From positions 2,536,294 to 2,600,293 of the forward strand of contig NZ_CP168006.1 of NCBI RefSeq assembly GCF_041521385.1: a stretch of 64,000 nucleotides of DNA. The letters run 5' to 3'. The translations under genes were made by a program, and so were the position numbers. The notes beneath the pieces are model-generated. The model worked only from the letters and a program-made list of their open reading frames with translations. It ran no database searches and was not told the origin of the DNA. Source of the stretch: Alcaligenes faecalis. Its GTDB lineage: Bacteria > Pseudomonadota > Gammaproteobacteria > Burkholderiales > Burkholderiaceae_B. Every line of letters starts with the position of its first letter. Positions within the stretch are counted from its first letter, which is position 1. This document shows, piece after piece, positions 1 to 8,669 of the stretch.

Positions 1-549
1 GCCGACACCGATGGTGTCGGCCACGTCGATCTCGTCACAGCCCAGCTCGATCAGGCGTTTGCCTACGTTCAATACATTCGACGGGGCTACAGCACCTTCA
101 TAGGGGCAGCCGAACGAGCAACTGATGGAGCCGCGCAGGCGCATACCGGCTTGTTTGGCAGCTTGCGCGACGGGGGCAAAGCGTTCCAGCGATTCTTCAA
201 TGCTGCAATTGATATTGCGCTGCGAAAATGCTTCGCTGGCAGCGGCGAAGATCACCACTTCGTCGGCCTTGGCAGCCAGGGCGCCTTCAAAACCACGCAT
301 ATTGGGTGTCAGAACGGAATAGATTGTGCCGGGGCGACGGTCAATGGAAGCCATCACTTCCGCGCCGTCTGCCATTTGTGGCACCCATTTGGGCGATACA
401 AAGGAAGCGGCTTCCACGTTCACAAAACCGGCGTGGGACAAGCGGTTGACCAGCTCGACCTTGATGTCGGTAGGGATGAATTCTTTTTCGTTCTGCAGGC
501 CGTCCCGAGGGCCGACCTCCACAATCTTGACGCGCGAGGGGTATGACAT
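1..549 (-). CDS. mvaB: Hydroxymethylglutaryl-CoA lyase, 3' end outside window
   Basis: Cleaves 3-hydroxy-3-methylglutaryl-CoA to acetoacetate and acetyl-CoA, the final step of leucine breakdown, in the cytosol with a divalent metal. The 183 codons present begin MSYPSRVKIV. They carry the family signature VGPRDGLQNE at residues 12-21, whose Arg and Asp contact substrate and metal, then VEAASFVSPKW near 45-55 and ISCSFGCPYEG at 142-152. The reading frame is open to the window edge. About 120 residues of the usual ~300, including the C-terminal catalytic Cys loop, lie to the left and cannot be checked. The nearest upstream gene on this strand is dprA, 167 bp away, so this gene probably has its own promoter. 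Confidence 0.93.
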   Translation of the reverse strand, partial: MSYPSRVKIVEVGPRDGLQNEKEFIPTDIKVELVNRLSHAGFVNVEAASFVSPKWVPQMADGAEVMASIDRRPGTIYSVLTPNMRGFEGALAAKADEVVIFAAASEAFSQRNINCSIEESLERFAPVAQAAKQAGMRLRGSISCSFGCPYEGAVAPSNVLNVGKRLIELGCDEIDVADTIGVG

Positions 550-716
550 GAAGTTTCCTGAAGGTAAGGGGCTGGGCCTGGAGGCCTTTACGTATTCGTC
601 ATGATACCTCTTGAAGGCCAGGGCTGGCCCCCTAGGAACAGCCCTATAAGCAGGCAATGTGGCAGGGGTTTCGATGGAACTGAGCAGGCCATGATCGAGT
701 GTGGTCCTGTCGGGCC

Positions 717-1883
717 TTATGGCTTGAGGCGTTGGAATCGCCCGTCTGCCAGTGGCTCTATGCAGCCAGCCAGCTCCAGCTCGGCCAGAACGGCCGGCAG
801 TTGCGTTGCCAGCAGACCTGTGCGACGCAGCAACTGCTCGGGCGTCAAGGGAGCGAAATCGATGCGCTCCAGTATGGGTCGCAGTTCTTCTGGCAGGCTG
901 TCGTGTTGAACAGACTTGGTATTGGACGGCTTGCTGGGCTCAAGCTTGAACGTCTGCTGTACATTGCCCAGCTCATCCAGAATGTCCTGGGCGCTTTCTA
1001 CCAGCTTGGCTCCCTGGCGTATCAAGGCATGGCAGCCACGCGCCAGAGGGGAGTGAATGGAGCCGGGAATGGCAAAAACCTCGCGTCCCAGCTCTCCGGC
1101 CAGACGGGCCGTGATCAGGGAGCCACTTTGCTTTGCGGCCTCTACCACCAGTACTCCTTTGGCCAAGGCGGCCACAAGGCGGTTGCGGCGGGGGAAGTGG
1201 TGGGGCATGGCGCGGGTGCCTAAAGGAAACTCGCTAAGCAGCAGACCCTGGGCACTGATCTGATGTGCCAGATCGCGGTGTGCTGCCGGATAGACCAGAT
1301 CCAGTCCCGTTCCCATGACAGCAATCGTGCCGGCCGATTGCAGGCCTGCTTTCAGCGCGCCTTTGTGTGCAGCCTGATCAATGCCGCTGGCCAGTCCACT
1401 GATGATGCACCAGCCTTTGGAGGCCAGCGTGACGGCGAAGTCGGTCGCCGTTTCCTGTCCGGATTGAGTGGCATTGCGAGCCCCCACGATCGCCAGCCCG
1501 GTGTGAGCTAATACATCCAGATTGCCATTGGCGTACAGCAAGAGTGGAGCGTCATGCAGATCCAGCAGGGCAGCCGGGTAAGTCGGGTCGGCCAGCGTCA
1601 CAATATGGTGGCCAGGCTGTTTGAGCCATTCCACGGCCTGTTCAATGTGTGCTTGTAGTTCGTCCTGCGGCTCCTGGCTTAGTTGGATGGCCAGTTCGCC
1701 AGGAACATGACGTGACAGGGTTTGAATGGAGCTTTGATAGATGTGCGGCGGTAGCCCACAAGCGGCCAGTAGTTGCCGGGCCTGGGCAGGCGCAAGCTCT
1801 GGTTCCAGCGACAGGCGTAACCAGGCACGCAATTCTTCCGAGATTTCATCCAAGGTTTCACCCGAGCTAAAATAATGAGGCAT
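717..1883 (-). CDS. dprA: DNA processing protein DprA (Smf)
   Basis: DprA loads RecA onto incoming single-stranded DNA during natural transformation. It binds ssDNA in the cytosol. The 388-residue product has the Rossmann-type core with IVGARN near residues 132-137, SGLASGIDQAAH near 162-173 and FPRRNR near 230-235. The C-terminal ~70 residues look like the DprA winged helix (PLTPEQLLRRTGL...LAELELAGCI). The start is uncertain: a GTG at 1898 would add five residues and produce a tandem PHY repeat, while the ATG at 1883 is used here. Neither has a clear ribosome binding site. The gene is divergent from def-fmt, the usual arrangement in Burkholderiales. Confidence 0.92.
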   Translation of the reverse strand: MPHYFSSGETLDEISEELRAWLRLSLEPELAPAQARQLLAACGLPPHIYQSSIQTLSRHVPGELAIQLSQEPQDELQAHIEQAVEWLKQPGHHIVTLADPTYPAALLDLHDAPLLLYANGNLDVLAHTGLAIVGARNATQSGQETATDFAVTLASKGWCIISGLASGIDQAAHKGALKAGLQSAGTIAVMGTGLDLVYPAAHRDLAHQISAQGLLLSEFPLGTRAMPHHFPRRNRLVAALAKGVLVVEAAKQSGSLITARLAGELGREVFAIPGSIHSPLARGCHALIRQGAKLVESAQDILDELGNVQQTFKLEPSKPSNTKSVQHDSLPEELRPILERIDFAPLTPEQLLRRTGLLATQLPAVLAELELAGCIEPLADGRFQRLKP

Positions 1884-2041
1884 AAGGTAGTGTGGCACGA
1901 AACCGTTTTTGAGGTGGGGTGTCCCGGACGCGTTTATCCAGGGCGAATGCCACTTTGCTGTCAGGGCTGGGTGTGGTGCCGGGTGCCGCCCTGAAACTTG
2001 TTTTATTATATCGACTTATCGCTTTTTCTTCGGACATGACA

Positions 2042-2560
2042 ATGGCTTTGCTTCCTATCCTTAAGTTCCCTGACCCACGTCTGCACACGGTTGCCAAACC
2101 CGTGCAGGAGGTCGATGACCGTATTCGCAAACTGGTCAAGGATATGGCCGAGACCATGTATGACGCGCCCGGCGTAGGCTTGGCCGCAACCCAGGTTGAC
2201 GTGCACGAGCGGGTGGTGGTTATTGACGTGTCCGAAAGCGGTAATGAGTTGCTGGTGCTGATCAACCCGGAAATCACCTGGAAAAGCGAAGAGCTGCAGG
2301 TCTACGAAGAAGGCTGCCTGTCCGTGCCTGATACCTACGACAAGGTTGAGCGCGCCGCCAATATTCGCTTCAAGGCTCAGAACGAAAAAGGCGAGTGGTA
2401 CGAGAAAGAAGCCGATGGCCTGCTGGCCGTGTGTGTTCAGCATGAGCTGGATCACCTGGATGGCAAGGTATTTGTGGAATACCTGTCCGTGCTCAAGCGT
2501 GAGCGTATCCGCAGTCGTCTGCGCAAGCAGCAGCGTGAAGCACTGAAGGCAGGGCAATAG
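2042..2560 (+). CDS. def: Peptide deformylase
   Basis: Removes the N-formyl group from nascent proteins, using a metal held by one Cys and two His. The 172-residue protein shows all three motifs: GVGLAATQ at 44-51, EGCLSVP at 90-96 (metal Cys) and HELDH at 134-138 (two metal His and the catalytic Glu). The start [10 protein letters not shown] matches the family. An ATG two codons upstream (2036) is possible, and the frame stays open to 1919 without family similarity. It lies 5 bp before fmt, so formylation and deformylation enzymes are co-transcribed, as is common. Confidence 0.96.
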   Translation: MALLPILKFPDPRLHTVAKPVQEVDDRIRKLVKDMAETMYDAPGVGLAATQVDVHERVVVIDVSESGNELLVLINPEITWKSEELQVYEEGCLSVPDTYDKVERAANIRFKAQNEKGEWYEKEADGLLAVCVQHELDHLDGKVFVEYLSVLKRERIRSRLRKQQREALKAGQ

Positions 2561-2565
2561 TCGCC

Positions 2566-3507
2566 ATGCGTATTGTTTTTGCCGGCACCCCGGATTTTGC
2601 CCGTATCGCCCTGGAAGCCCTGTTAGCGCAGGGCTTTGATGTTCCTTTGGTCATGACGCAGCCAGACCGTCCGGCTGGCCGTGGCATGAAGCTTAGTCCC
2701 AGCCCGGTCAAGCAAGCCGCTGTGAGCGCCAATATCCCGGTGCTGCAGCCGCATAGCTTGCGTCTGGATGGCAAGTATCCCGAGGAAGCCGCCCAGGCCC
2801 ACCAGACCTTGCTGGATTTACAGCCGGATCTGATGGTGGTGGCAGCCTACGGCCTGATTTTGCCCAAGTGGACTTTGGAGCTGCCGCGCTACGGTTGCTT
2901 CAATATTCACGCCAGTCTCTTGCCTCGTTGGCGCGGTGCGGCACCGATTCAGCGTGCGATTCAGGCGGGTGATGCGGCCACGGGCATTACCATCATGCAG
3001 ATGGATGAAGGCCTGGATACCGGCGATATGCTGGTGCGCAGCGAGTTGGCGATTCGCGAGGATCACAGTGCCGCAACCCTGCATGACGATTTGGCGCAGC
3101 TAGGTGCACAGGCCTTGCTGGAAGCTTTGCAGCAAGTGCGTGATGGTACCTTGCAGGCGACTCCCCAGCCAGAAGAAGGCGTGACCTATGCCGAGAAACT
3201 GTCCAAGGCGGAATCAGTGCTGGATTTAAGCCAGCCTGCCAAGGAACTGGAGCGCCGTATTCGCGCGTTTGACCCGGTCCCTGGCTCCACCCTGTCCTTG
3301 CCCGGTTTGGAGCAGCCAGTGAAGGTTTGGCGCGCTCAGGCCGTAGAGCAGAAGCATTCTGCAGAACCGGGTCAGGTTCTGAGCGTCAGTGCCCAAGGTA
3401 TTGATGTGGCGTGTGGACAAGGGGTGCTACGTTTGCTGGAACTGCAAAAAGCCGGTTCCAAGCGCCAGCCCGTCGCGGTGTTTGTGCAGGGCTGGCAGTC
3501 TCGCTAA
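2566..3507 (+). CDS. fmt: Methionyl-tRNA formyltransferase
   Basis: Transfers a formyl group from 10-formyltetrahydrofolate to initiator Met-tRNA. The 313-residue length is normal. The N-terminal Rossmann domain opens with [11 protein letters not shown]. The catalytic region [13 protein letters not shown] lies near residues 112-124 (Asn113 and His115) and MDEGLDTGD follows near 146-154. The C-terminal ~100 residues form the tRNA-binding OB-fold domain. It starts 5 bp after the def stop codon, so the two genes form an operon. The next gene is on the other strand and converges on it, 12 bp away. Confidence 0.97.
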   Translation: MRIVFAGTPDFARIALEALLAQGFDVPLVMTQPDRPAGRGMKLSPSPVKQAAVSANIPVLQPHSLRLDGKYPEEAAQAHQTLLDLQPDLMVVAAYGLILPKWTLELPRYGCFNIHASLLPRWRGAAPIQRAIQAGDAATGITIMQMDEGLDTGDMLVRSELAIREDHSAATLHDDLAQLGAQALLEALQQVRDGTLQATPQPEEGVTYAEKLSKAESVLDLSQPAKELERRIRAFDPVPGSTLSLPGLEQPVKVWRAQAVEQKHSAEPGQVLSVSAQGIDVACGQGVLRLLELQKAGSKRQPVAVFVQGWQSR

Positions 3508-3519
3508 GTCCTGCAGGGG

Positions 3520-4455
3520 TCAGGCGCCAGCTCTGCTCTGGCGCCGCCACTCCAAAGTCCCAATCACAATGCCGCTGGTACACACCACGGCAATGCCGAT
3601 CCAGGTAAAGACATCGGGGAACTGCCCCCAGATCAGCCATCCCAGCGCAGCTGCGGCCACAATTTGCAGATACACAAACGGGGCCAGCAAAGATGCCGAA
3701 GCGCGTTGATAGGCCTGGATTTGCAGCAGATGGCCCAGACAGCCCCATAGTCCGGTCGAGATCAGAATCAACCATTGGAAAAAGCTCAGCTCTTTCAGGG
3801 CAGGCAGGGCGGCGGGCAGCAGAAAGGGCAAGGCAATGGTCAAACAGATGCTGCCTACGGCGCCACTCCAGATCAGGGTGGTCAGCGAGTTATCCACGGC
3901 CACGCGGCGTGTGGCGATAAATTGCGTAGCGAACATACAGGCGGTCATCAAACCGAACATCACGCCCAATGGGTGCAGACCAGCCGTGGGCCGGATGATG
4001 ATCAGTACGCCCAGAAAGCCGACCCCTGCCGCCACCCAGCGACTGATGCGTGGTGGCTCTTTCAGAATCCAGGGCGCGACGGACAGTACCAGCAAGGGGG
4101 CCAGAAAGTTGATGGAGGTGGCTTCGGCCTGAGGCAGGTAGCTCAACGCACTGAAAAACGAAAAGGTGGACAGCATCATCACTGTGCCACGCAGAATTTG
4201 TGCTTTGGGCCGGGAGCTGCGCAGGATCTTGCGGCCTTTGACCGGCAAGACCAGCGCCAGGACCAGTATCAGATGGACGACGTAGCGAAACCAGCACATC
4301 ACCAGCAGGGGCACACCAAAGCCCATGATCCATTTGCCACTGGCATCCAGACCCGACAGAGCCCAGGATGAAAGAATCAGAATGAGCACCCCCGCCAAGG
4401 GAAAGACTGCGGGTGTCATAGTCTGGGGCAGAGAGGAGGATTGGGGTGTGCTCAT
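3520..4455 (-). CDS. EamA/DMT-family transporter
   Basis: Inner-membrane carrier of the drug/metabolite transporter superfamily, normally a metabolite exporter or permease. The 311 residues form about ten hydrophobic segments in two repeats, with a conserved glutamate-containing stretch (LSYLPQAEATSINFLAPLLV) at the end of the first repeat. The substrate cannot be read from sequence. The start MSTPQSSSLP is chosen because upstream codons are hydrophilic and a GC-rich hairpin lies just before it. The gene follows the amidase on the same strand, but the hairpin at 4481-4500 separates them, so membership of the TRAP/amidase operon is uncertain. Confidence 0.85.
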   Translation of the reverse strand: MSTPQSSSLPQTMTPAVFPLAGVLILILSSWALSGLDASGKWIMGFGVPLLVMCWFRYVVHLILVLALVLPVKGRKILRSSRPKAQILRGTVMMLSTFSFFSALSYLPQAEATSINFLAPLLVLSVAPWILKEPPRISRWVAAGVGFLGVLIIIRPTAGLHPLGVMFGLMTACMFATQFIATRRVAVDNSLTTLIWSGAVGSICLTIALPFLLPAALPALKELSFFQWLILISTGLWGCLGHLLQIQAYQRASASLLAPFVYLQIVAAAALGWLIWGQFPDVFTWIGIAVVCTSGIVIGTLEWRRQSRAGA

Positions 4456-4480
4456 GACAGGCTCCTGACGAAAAGCACAA

Positions 4481-4500
4481 GGACGGCCGGGTGGCCGTCC
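4481..4500 (-). terminator. Hairpin between amidase and EamA gene
   Basis: A perfect 8-bp inverted repeat, GGACGGCC and GGCCGTCC around a 4-nt loop, sits 25 bp past the amidase stop. On the minus strand it is followed by a weak U-rich stretch (TTGTGCTTTT). This would act as a terminator or partial terminator at the end of the TRAP/amidase operon. Confidence 0.6.
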
Positions 4501-4525
4501 TGGAACGAACGTAAATCTTACCGGA

Positions 4526-5881
4526 TTAGTGTTTGCGCAGGGGCAATACCCGTTCGATTGCTGCACCTACCGCCAGCAGATGCTCGTCGTGGTAGGCGGG
4601 AGCGGCTACCATCAGGCCCACAGGGGCTTCATCAGCCGCGTGGCAAGGCAGCGACAAAGCACAACCGTCCAGGAAGTTGATCAGGGTAGGATTGCGCAGG
4701 ACCAGACCGTTGGTGGCGAAGTAGACGTCGTCCGAAGCTTGCAGATCGGCAATGCGGGGAGCAACGACCGGCACGGTAGGCAGTAGAACGGCATCGTAGC
4801 GTTCCAGACGGCTTTCCACGGCGCTGATCCAGGCCTGGCGAATGTCTTGCAGCTCGATGTAGTCGGCGCAGTCGATGTCCTTGCCGCGCAAGATACGGGA
4901 GGCTACACGAGGGTCGTACTGCTCGCCCTTGTCTTGCAGGATGTCGCGATGTACGGACCAGGCTTCGGCGCAGACAAAGCCGCCTTTGCGGTTGATCTGC
5001 GGCAGTTGGTCAAACTCGGGCAAGTCGATTGCTTCAACCACGGCGCCTTGCTCGCGCAGCAGGGTGACGGCACGGTCAAAGGCGGCGCGCACGGTCTCAT
5101 CAATGCCGTCAAAGACAAAGGTTTTGGGCACGGCCAGGCGCAAGGTGTCCAGGGCTGGCGTTGCCACGGGCACGTAAGGCTGGTCGGTCAGGATGGAGTC
5201 CACAATGGCGCAGCACTCTACCGAGGCTGCCAAAGGGCCATTGGAGTCCAGACTGCGCGATAAAGGCATGGTGCCTTCGCTGGGAACACGCTCGGCAGTG
5301 GGTTTGAAGCCGGTCAGGCCGTTAAAGGCCGAAGGAATACGGATGGAGCCACCGGTGTCGGTACCAATGGAGAACACCGACATGCCCTGGGCAACGGCGA
5401 CCCCGGCACCGGAGGACGAACCACCAGGGATGCGGGCATTGTCCCGGTCCCAGACCGAGCGCGGTGTGCCGTAATGGGGGTTGATGCCCAGACCGGAGAA
5501 GGCAAACTCGGTCATATTGGTGGAGCCGATCAGAATGGCACCGGCGCGCAGCAGGCGCTCCACAATGGTGGCGTGCCGTTCAGCCGGCTCCGCATCTTTC
5601 AGTACCGCTGACCCACCCAGGGTGATGTAGCCTGCGATGTCATGCAGGTTCTTGACCGACATGGGCAGACCTTCCACCAGCGAGCGGCTCAAACCAGCAG
5701 CGCGCAAAATGTCGGAGGCCTTGGCGGCGGCCAGAGCCTGTTCAGCAAACACTTCGATGAACGTGGCAGCGCCGTCACGGCTTTCGTCCTGGATGCGGTC
5801 CAGGGCTTGCTGGGTCAGTTCGACCGAGGTGGTTTCGCCACGATCAAGAGCACGTTGCAGTTCGGTAATAGTCGCTAGCAT
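4526..5881 (-). CDS. Amidase, amidase-signature family
   Basis: Hydrolyses a carboxamide to acid and ammonia (or an amine). The 451 residues contain the amidase-signature Ser-cisSer-Lys triad: Lys77 in MSVKNLH, the Gly/Ser-rich PGGSSSGAG at 152-160 (cis-Ser) and the nucleophile Ser179 in GTDTGGSIRIP. It resembles GatA in length, but no gatB or gatC is nearby, so a metabolic amidase is much more likely than a tRNA amidotransferase subunit. It follows the DUF2848 gene by 42 bp and is probably in the TRAP-transporter operon, which suggests that the imported substrate or an intermediate carries an amide. That role is inference. Confidence 0.88.
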   Translation of the reverse strand: MLATITELQRALDRGETTSVELTQQALDRIQDESRDGAATFIEVFAEQALAAAKASDILRAAGLSRSLVEGLPMSVKNLHDIAGYITLGGSAVLKDAEPAERHATIVERLLRAGAILIGSTNMTEFAFSGLGINPHYGTPRSVWDRDNARIPGGSSSGAGVAVAQGMSVFSIGTDTGGSIRIPSAFNGLTGFKPTAERVPSEGTMPLSRSLDSNGPLAASVECCAIVDSILTDQPYVPVATPALDTLRLAVPKTFVFDGIDETVRAAFDRAVTLLREQGAVVEAIDLPEFDQLPQINRKGGFVCAEAWSVHRDILQDKGEQYDPRVASRILRGKDIDCADYIELQDIRQAWISAVESRLERYDAVLLPTVPVVAPRIADLQASDDVYFATNGLVLRNPTLINFLDGCALSLPCHAADEAPVGLMVAAPAYHDEHLLAVGAAIERVLPLRKH

Positions 5882-5923
5882 GGGTCACTCGCAAAAGAAA
5901 TGGGTGGGGCGGGCTGGGCCAGT

Positions 5924-6607
5924 TTAGGCTACTTCAGGCAGAGTTTCAGTCACGTAGGTATGACGGATGCTGCGTTCGCGGCGGGGGTCATACAGTTCCA
6001 TGGTGAACTGGGTTGCAGGACGAATGCCACCGATGGCGCCGACCGTACCGCAGGTCATGCCAAAGCCTTCAGGCATGGTGGTGGACTGGAAGTAGCCTTC
6101 GATCAGTTCCAGCGGGTTTTTCAGGGTGGACAAAGGACCGTCCTGGTACAGGACTTCCTTGCCGTCTTCCTGAATGTAGGCGCGGATGATCAGCTCGTCC
6201 CAGTACTCGGCCACGTCGCTGAACAGCCAGGCTTCACGGGCGACAGGCTTGGCGCAGATCTGCTTGGACAGAGCCACACTGTGGGCTTCCAGCACACGGT
6301 CCGTGTGGTCCGAGGCCAGGCTGACCAGCAGGCGGCCCTGGTGATTGAACACAAACACCTCGGTCTCGCCAGATGAACCGGTACCAACGACCTGGATGTC
6401 GGCATCCTGGATCATCTGATTGGCGGCGATGCGGTAGTACAAAGGCACGGCGCTTGGTCGGGGCACACCCAGTTCGGCCAGCTCTTCAATGTGGTGCTCG
6501 ATGGCAGCCAAATCGCGGCCAGCCCAACCGGCCACGATGCAGTGCTGCAGGTCAGCTTCGATGATTTCAGTGTGGGTGGCCTGGGCCAGTTCAAACGTCA
6601 AACGCAT
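5924..6607 (-). CDS. DUF2848 family protein
   Basis: A 227-residue soluble protein that I match to the DUF2848 family, whose members are often found beside amidases and transporters. Some are loosely described as related to fumarylacetoacetate hydrolases. The sequence runs from MRLTFELAQATH through VVGTGSSGETEVFVFNHQGRL near residues 75-95 to the conserved C-terminal block GFGMTCGTVGAIGGIRPA near 183-200. No signal peptide or membrane segment is seen. Its position between TRAP permease and amidase genes suggests a catabolic enzyme for the imported compound. The reaction is unknown. Confidence 0.75.
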   Translation of the reverse strand: MRLTFELAQATHTEIIEADLQHCIVAGWAGRDLAAIEHHIEELAELGVPRPSAVPLYYRIAANQMIQDADIQVVGTGSSGETEVFVFNHQGRLLVSLASDHTDRVLEAHSVALSKQICAKPVAREAWLFSDVAEYWDELIIRAYIQEDGKEVLYQDGPLSTLKNPLELIEGYFQSTTMPEGFGMTCGTVGAIGGIRPATQFTMELYDPRRERSIRHTYVTETLPEVA

Positions 6608-6639
6608 AGCAGTACTCGTTTACTCAAAAACAGATTGGA

Positions 6640-7923
6640 TTAACCGAACAGGCGTGGCAACCACAGAGCCAGATCCGGGAAGATGGTCAAGAGACCGACC
6701 ATGGACAGCAGCATGATCACAAAAGGCAGGCTACCCAGCATGACGTCGTTCATGCTGCCGCTCTTGCGCAGGCTCTGGACCACAAACAGGTTCAGACCAA
6801 CAGGCGGAGTGATCAGCGCCACCTCCACCAGAATAATGATGGCAATTCCCACCCATACCGGGTCAAAGCCCAGGGCAATCATGATGGGAGCCACGATCGG
6901 GATGGTGGTGATCATCATGGATAGGGTTTCCATGAAGCAGCCCAGTACCAGGTAGAACACCACGATGATCAGCAGCATGGTGATAGGCGAGACGCCCAGG
7001 CCGGTAATGGCGTTAGTGATCGCCGTGGTCAGGCCGGTAGCGGACATGACAAAGTTCAGGAAAGCGGAACCGATCACGATCAGCATGATCATGGCAGTGG
7101 ATTTCATGGTGCCTTCCAGCACCTCTTTGATCATTTTCCAGCTCATGCGGCCCGAGAACATAGCCAGTAGCAGCGCACCGACCACGCCCAAGGCGGCGGC
7201 CTCAGTCGGGGTGGCGACACCGGCGTAAATCGAGCCGACCACCAGCAAGAAAATACCCAGTGGTGGAACCAGATGTACCAGGCTGACAAAACGCTGGCTC
7301 CAGGAGGCCGTGACCTTGGTGCCGCCCCATTTTGGCTTGACGGTACATGCCACGGAGATCGTCAGCATGAACAGCAAGGCCATGGCCAGACCGGGGATGA
7401 TGCCGGCCAGATACAGCTTGGGCACAGAAGTGTTGGTCAGCACGCCGTAGATCACCAGGTTGATCGAAGGCGGAATCAAAATGCCCAGGGTACCGCCAGC
7501 AGCCAGACTGCCCAGAAACAGGGGCTCGTTATAGCCTTGCTTCTTGATCTGTGGCAAGGCCACGGTACCCACGGTGGCGGCAGTTGCCACGCTGGAGCCG
7601 GAGGTGGCGGCAAACAGGGCGCTGGCACCGATATTGGCGTGCATCAGGCCACCGGGCAGCCAGGACAGCCACAGACTCATGGCGTTGTACATGCGTTCAG
7701 CCATGCCGGAGCGCAGCAGGATTTCGCCCAGCATGATGAATAAGGGGATGGCAACCAGCAGGAACTCGTTGCTGGTGCCCCAGGAAATTTCACCCAAGGC
7801 GCCGGTCAGTGGCAACATGGAATACAGCGGGTCCAGAATCAGGCCCAGAACCCCCAGGGCTGCGCCCACGGGGATGCTTAGCCCGATTAGAACGAGCAGG
7901 AGAGTCAGTGCGGTACTAATCAT
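6640..7923 (-). CDS. TRAP transporter large permease (DctM-like)
   Basis: The ion-coupled channel subunit of a tripartite periplasmic transporter. The 427 residues form about 11-12 membrane helices. Recognisable DctM features are FAATSGSSVATAATVGTVALP near residues 105-125, GGTLGILIPPSINLVIYG near 143-160, and a C-terminal ITPPVGLNLFV near 373-383. It overlaps the small permease gene by 4 bp (7920-7923), so the two are translationally coupled. Substrate specificity resides in the binding protein encoded upstream. Confidence 0.95.
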   Translation of the reverse strand: MISTALTLLLVLIGLSIPVGAALGVLGLILDPLYSMLPLTGALGEISWGTSNEFLLVAIPLFIMLGEILLRSGMAERMYNAMSLWLSWLPGGLMHANIGASALFAATSGSSVATAATVGTVALPQIKKQGYNEPLFLGSLAAGGTLGILIPPSINLVIYGVLTNTSVPKLYLAGIIPGLAMALLFMLTISVACTVKPKWGGTKVTASWSQRFVSLVHLVPPLGIFLLVVGSIYAGVATPTEAAALGVVGALLLAMFSGRMSWKMIKEVLEGTMKSTAMIMLIVIGSAFLNFVMSATGLTTAITNAITGLGVSPITMLLIIVVFYLVLGCFMETLSMMITTIPIVAPIMIALGFDPVWVGIAIIILVEVALITPPVGLNLFVVQSLRKSGSMNDVMLGSLPFVIMLLSMVGLLTIFPDLALWLPRLFG

Positions 7924-8540
7924 TTGGTGTCTCCGTGGACCATGCGTTGGCCGGCCTCGGCTTCTTCAAGGGCTTCTTCCTGGGTGCTGCGAATACCGCA
8001 CAGGTTCTGGATGGCTTTCAGATCGCCCGTAATCAACGCCAGGCTGGAGCGCAACAGCATCAGTGCCAAGACTACGCACAGCCAGAGCAGGCCTGCCACC
8101 CACAGAAACTGGGGAATCCACAAGGGAGTGCCCATTGCCGTGTTGGCCGTGGACTGATTGGTCCAGGAAATGTCGGCCACGCTGGTGGCATACAGGGTCA
8201 GATACACAATAAAGCCCGAAAGAGCGACCAGGGCAATCCAGTCCAACAGGGCAGCCAAGCGCACGGGCAGATGTTGGTAGATGGCGTCGATACGGATATT
8301 GGCGCGTTGCAAGGTAGCAAAGGACAAGGCCCAGGAGATGCTGATGGCAAAGGCATAGCCAGAGAGCTCATCGGAGCCGCCAAGCGAGCGTCCGGTGAAC
8401 TTGCGAAACAGGACATCGGCCGTGATGTAGAGGGCACTGAGCAAAGTCAGGCTGCCAGCAAACCAGATGGCATAGCGCGACAGATGGGTAGCACCAGCCA
8501 GCAGGCGGTTAAGCATGGCGAATTTTTCGGTATTTTCCAT
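7920..8540 (-). CDS. TRAP transporter small permease (DctQ-like)
   Basis: Four-helix inner-membrane partner of the large permease. The 206 residues show hydrophobic segments near 20-45, 55-75, 95-115 and 140-165, and the DctQ-like pattern DVLFRKFTGRSLGGSDELSGYAF around residues 47-70. A charged C-terminal tail follows. It is translationally coupled to the large permease gene. Upstream, 129 bp with two strong hairpins separate it from the binding-protein gene, probably setting a higher dose of the periplasmic component. Confidence 0.93.
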   Translation of the reverse strand: MENTEKFAMLNRLLAGATHLSRYAIWFAGSLTLLSALYITADVLFRKFTGRSLGGSDELSGYAFAISISWALSFATLQRANIRIDAIYQHLPVRLAALLDWIALVALSGFIVYLTLYATSVADISWTNQSTANTAMGTPLWIPQFLWVAGLLWLCVVLALMLLRSSLALITGDLKAIQNLCGIRSTQEEALEEAEAGQRMVHGDTK

Positions 8541-8603
8541 GGCGTCTAACCCGTATAGGGTTCAGGGAGCATGTGAATGGATGATAGGCCCTGAAGACAG
8601 GGG

Positions 8604-8652
8604 GGCCCAGGGGCTGGGCCGCCAGGCAGCGCGAGGAGGAGCGCCGCCTGGC
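8604..8652 (-). promoter_or_regulatory. Tandem intercistronic hairpins between TRAP binding-protein and permease genes
   Basis: Two adjacent inverted repeats: GGCCCAG/CTGGGCC around GGG (8604-8620), and immediately next to it GCCAGGC/GCCTGGC (8621-8652). No U-run follows. On the minus strand they lie just after the binding-protein stop. They are most simply read as an mRNA-stabilising or partial-termination element that raises the dose of the soluble component. Confidence 0.55.
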
Positions 8653-8669
8653 AGTGACATCAAGTCAGC

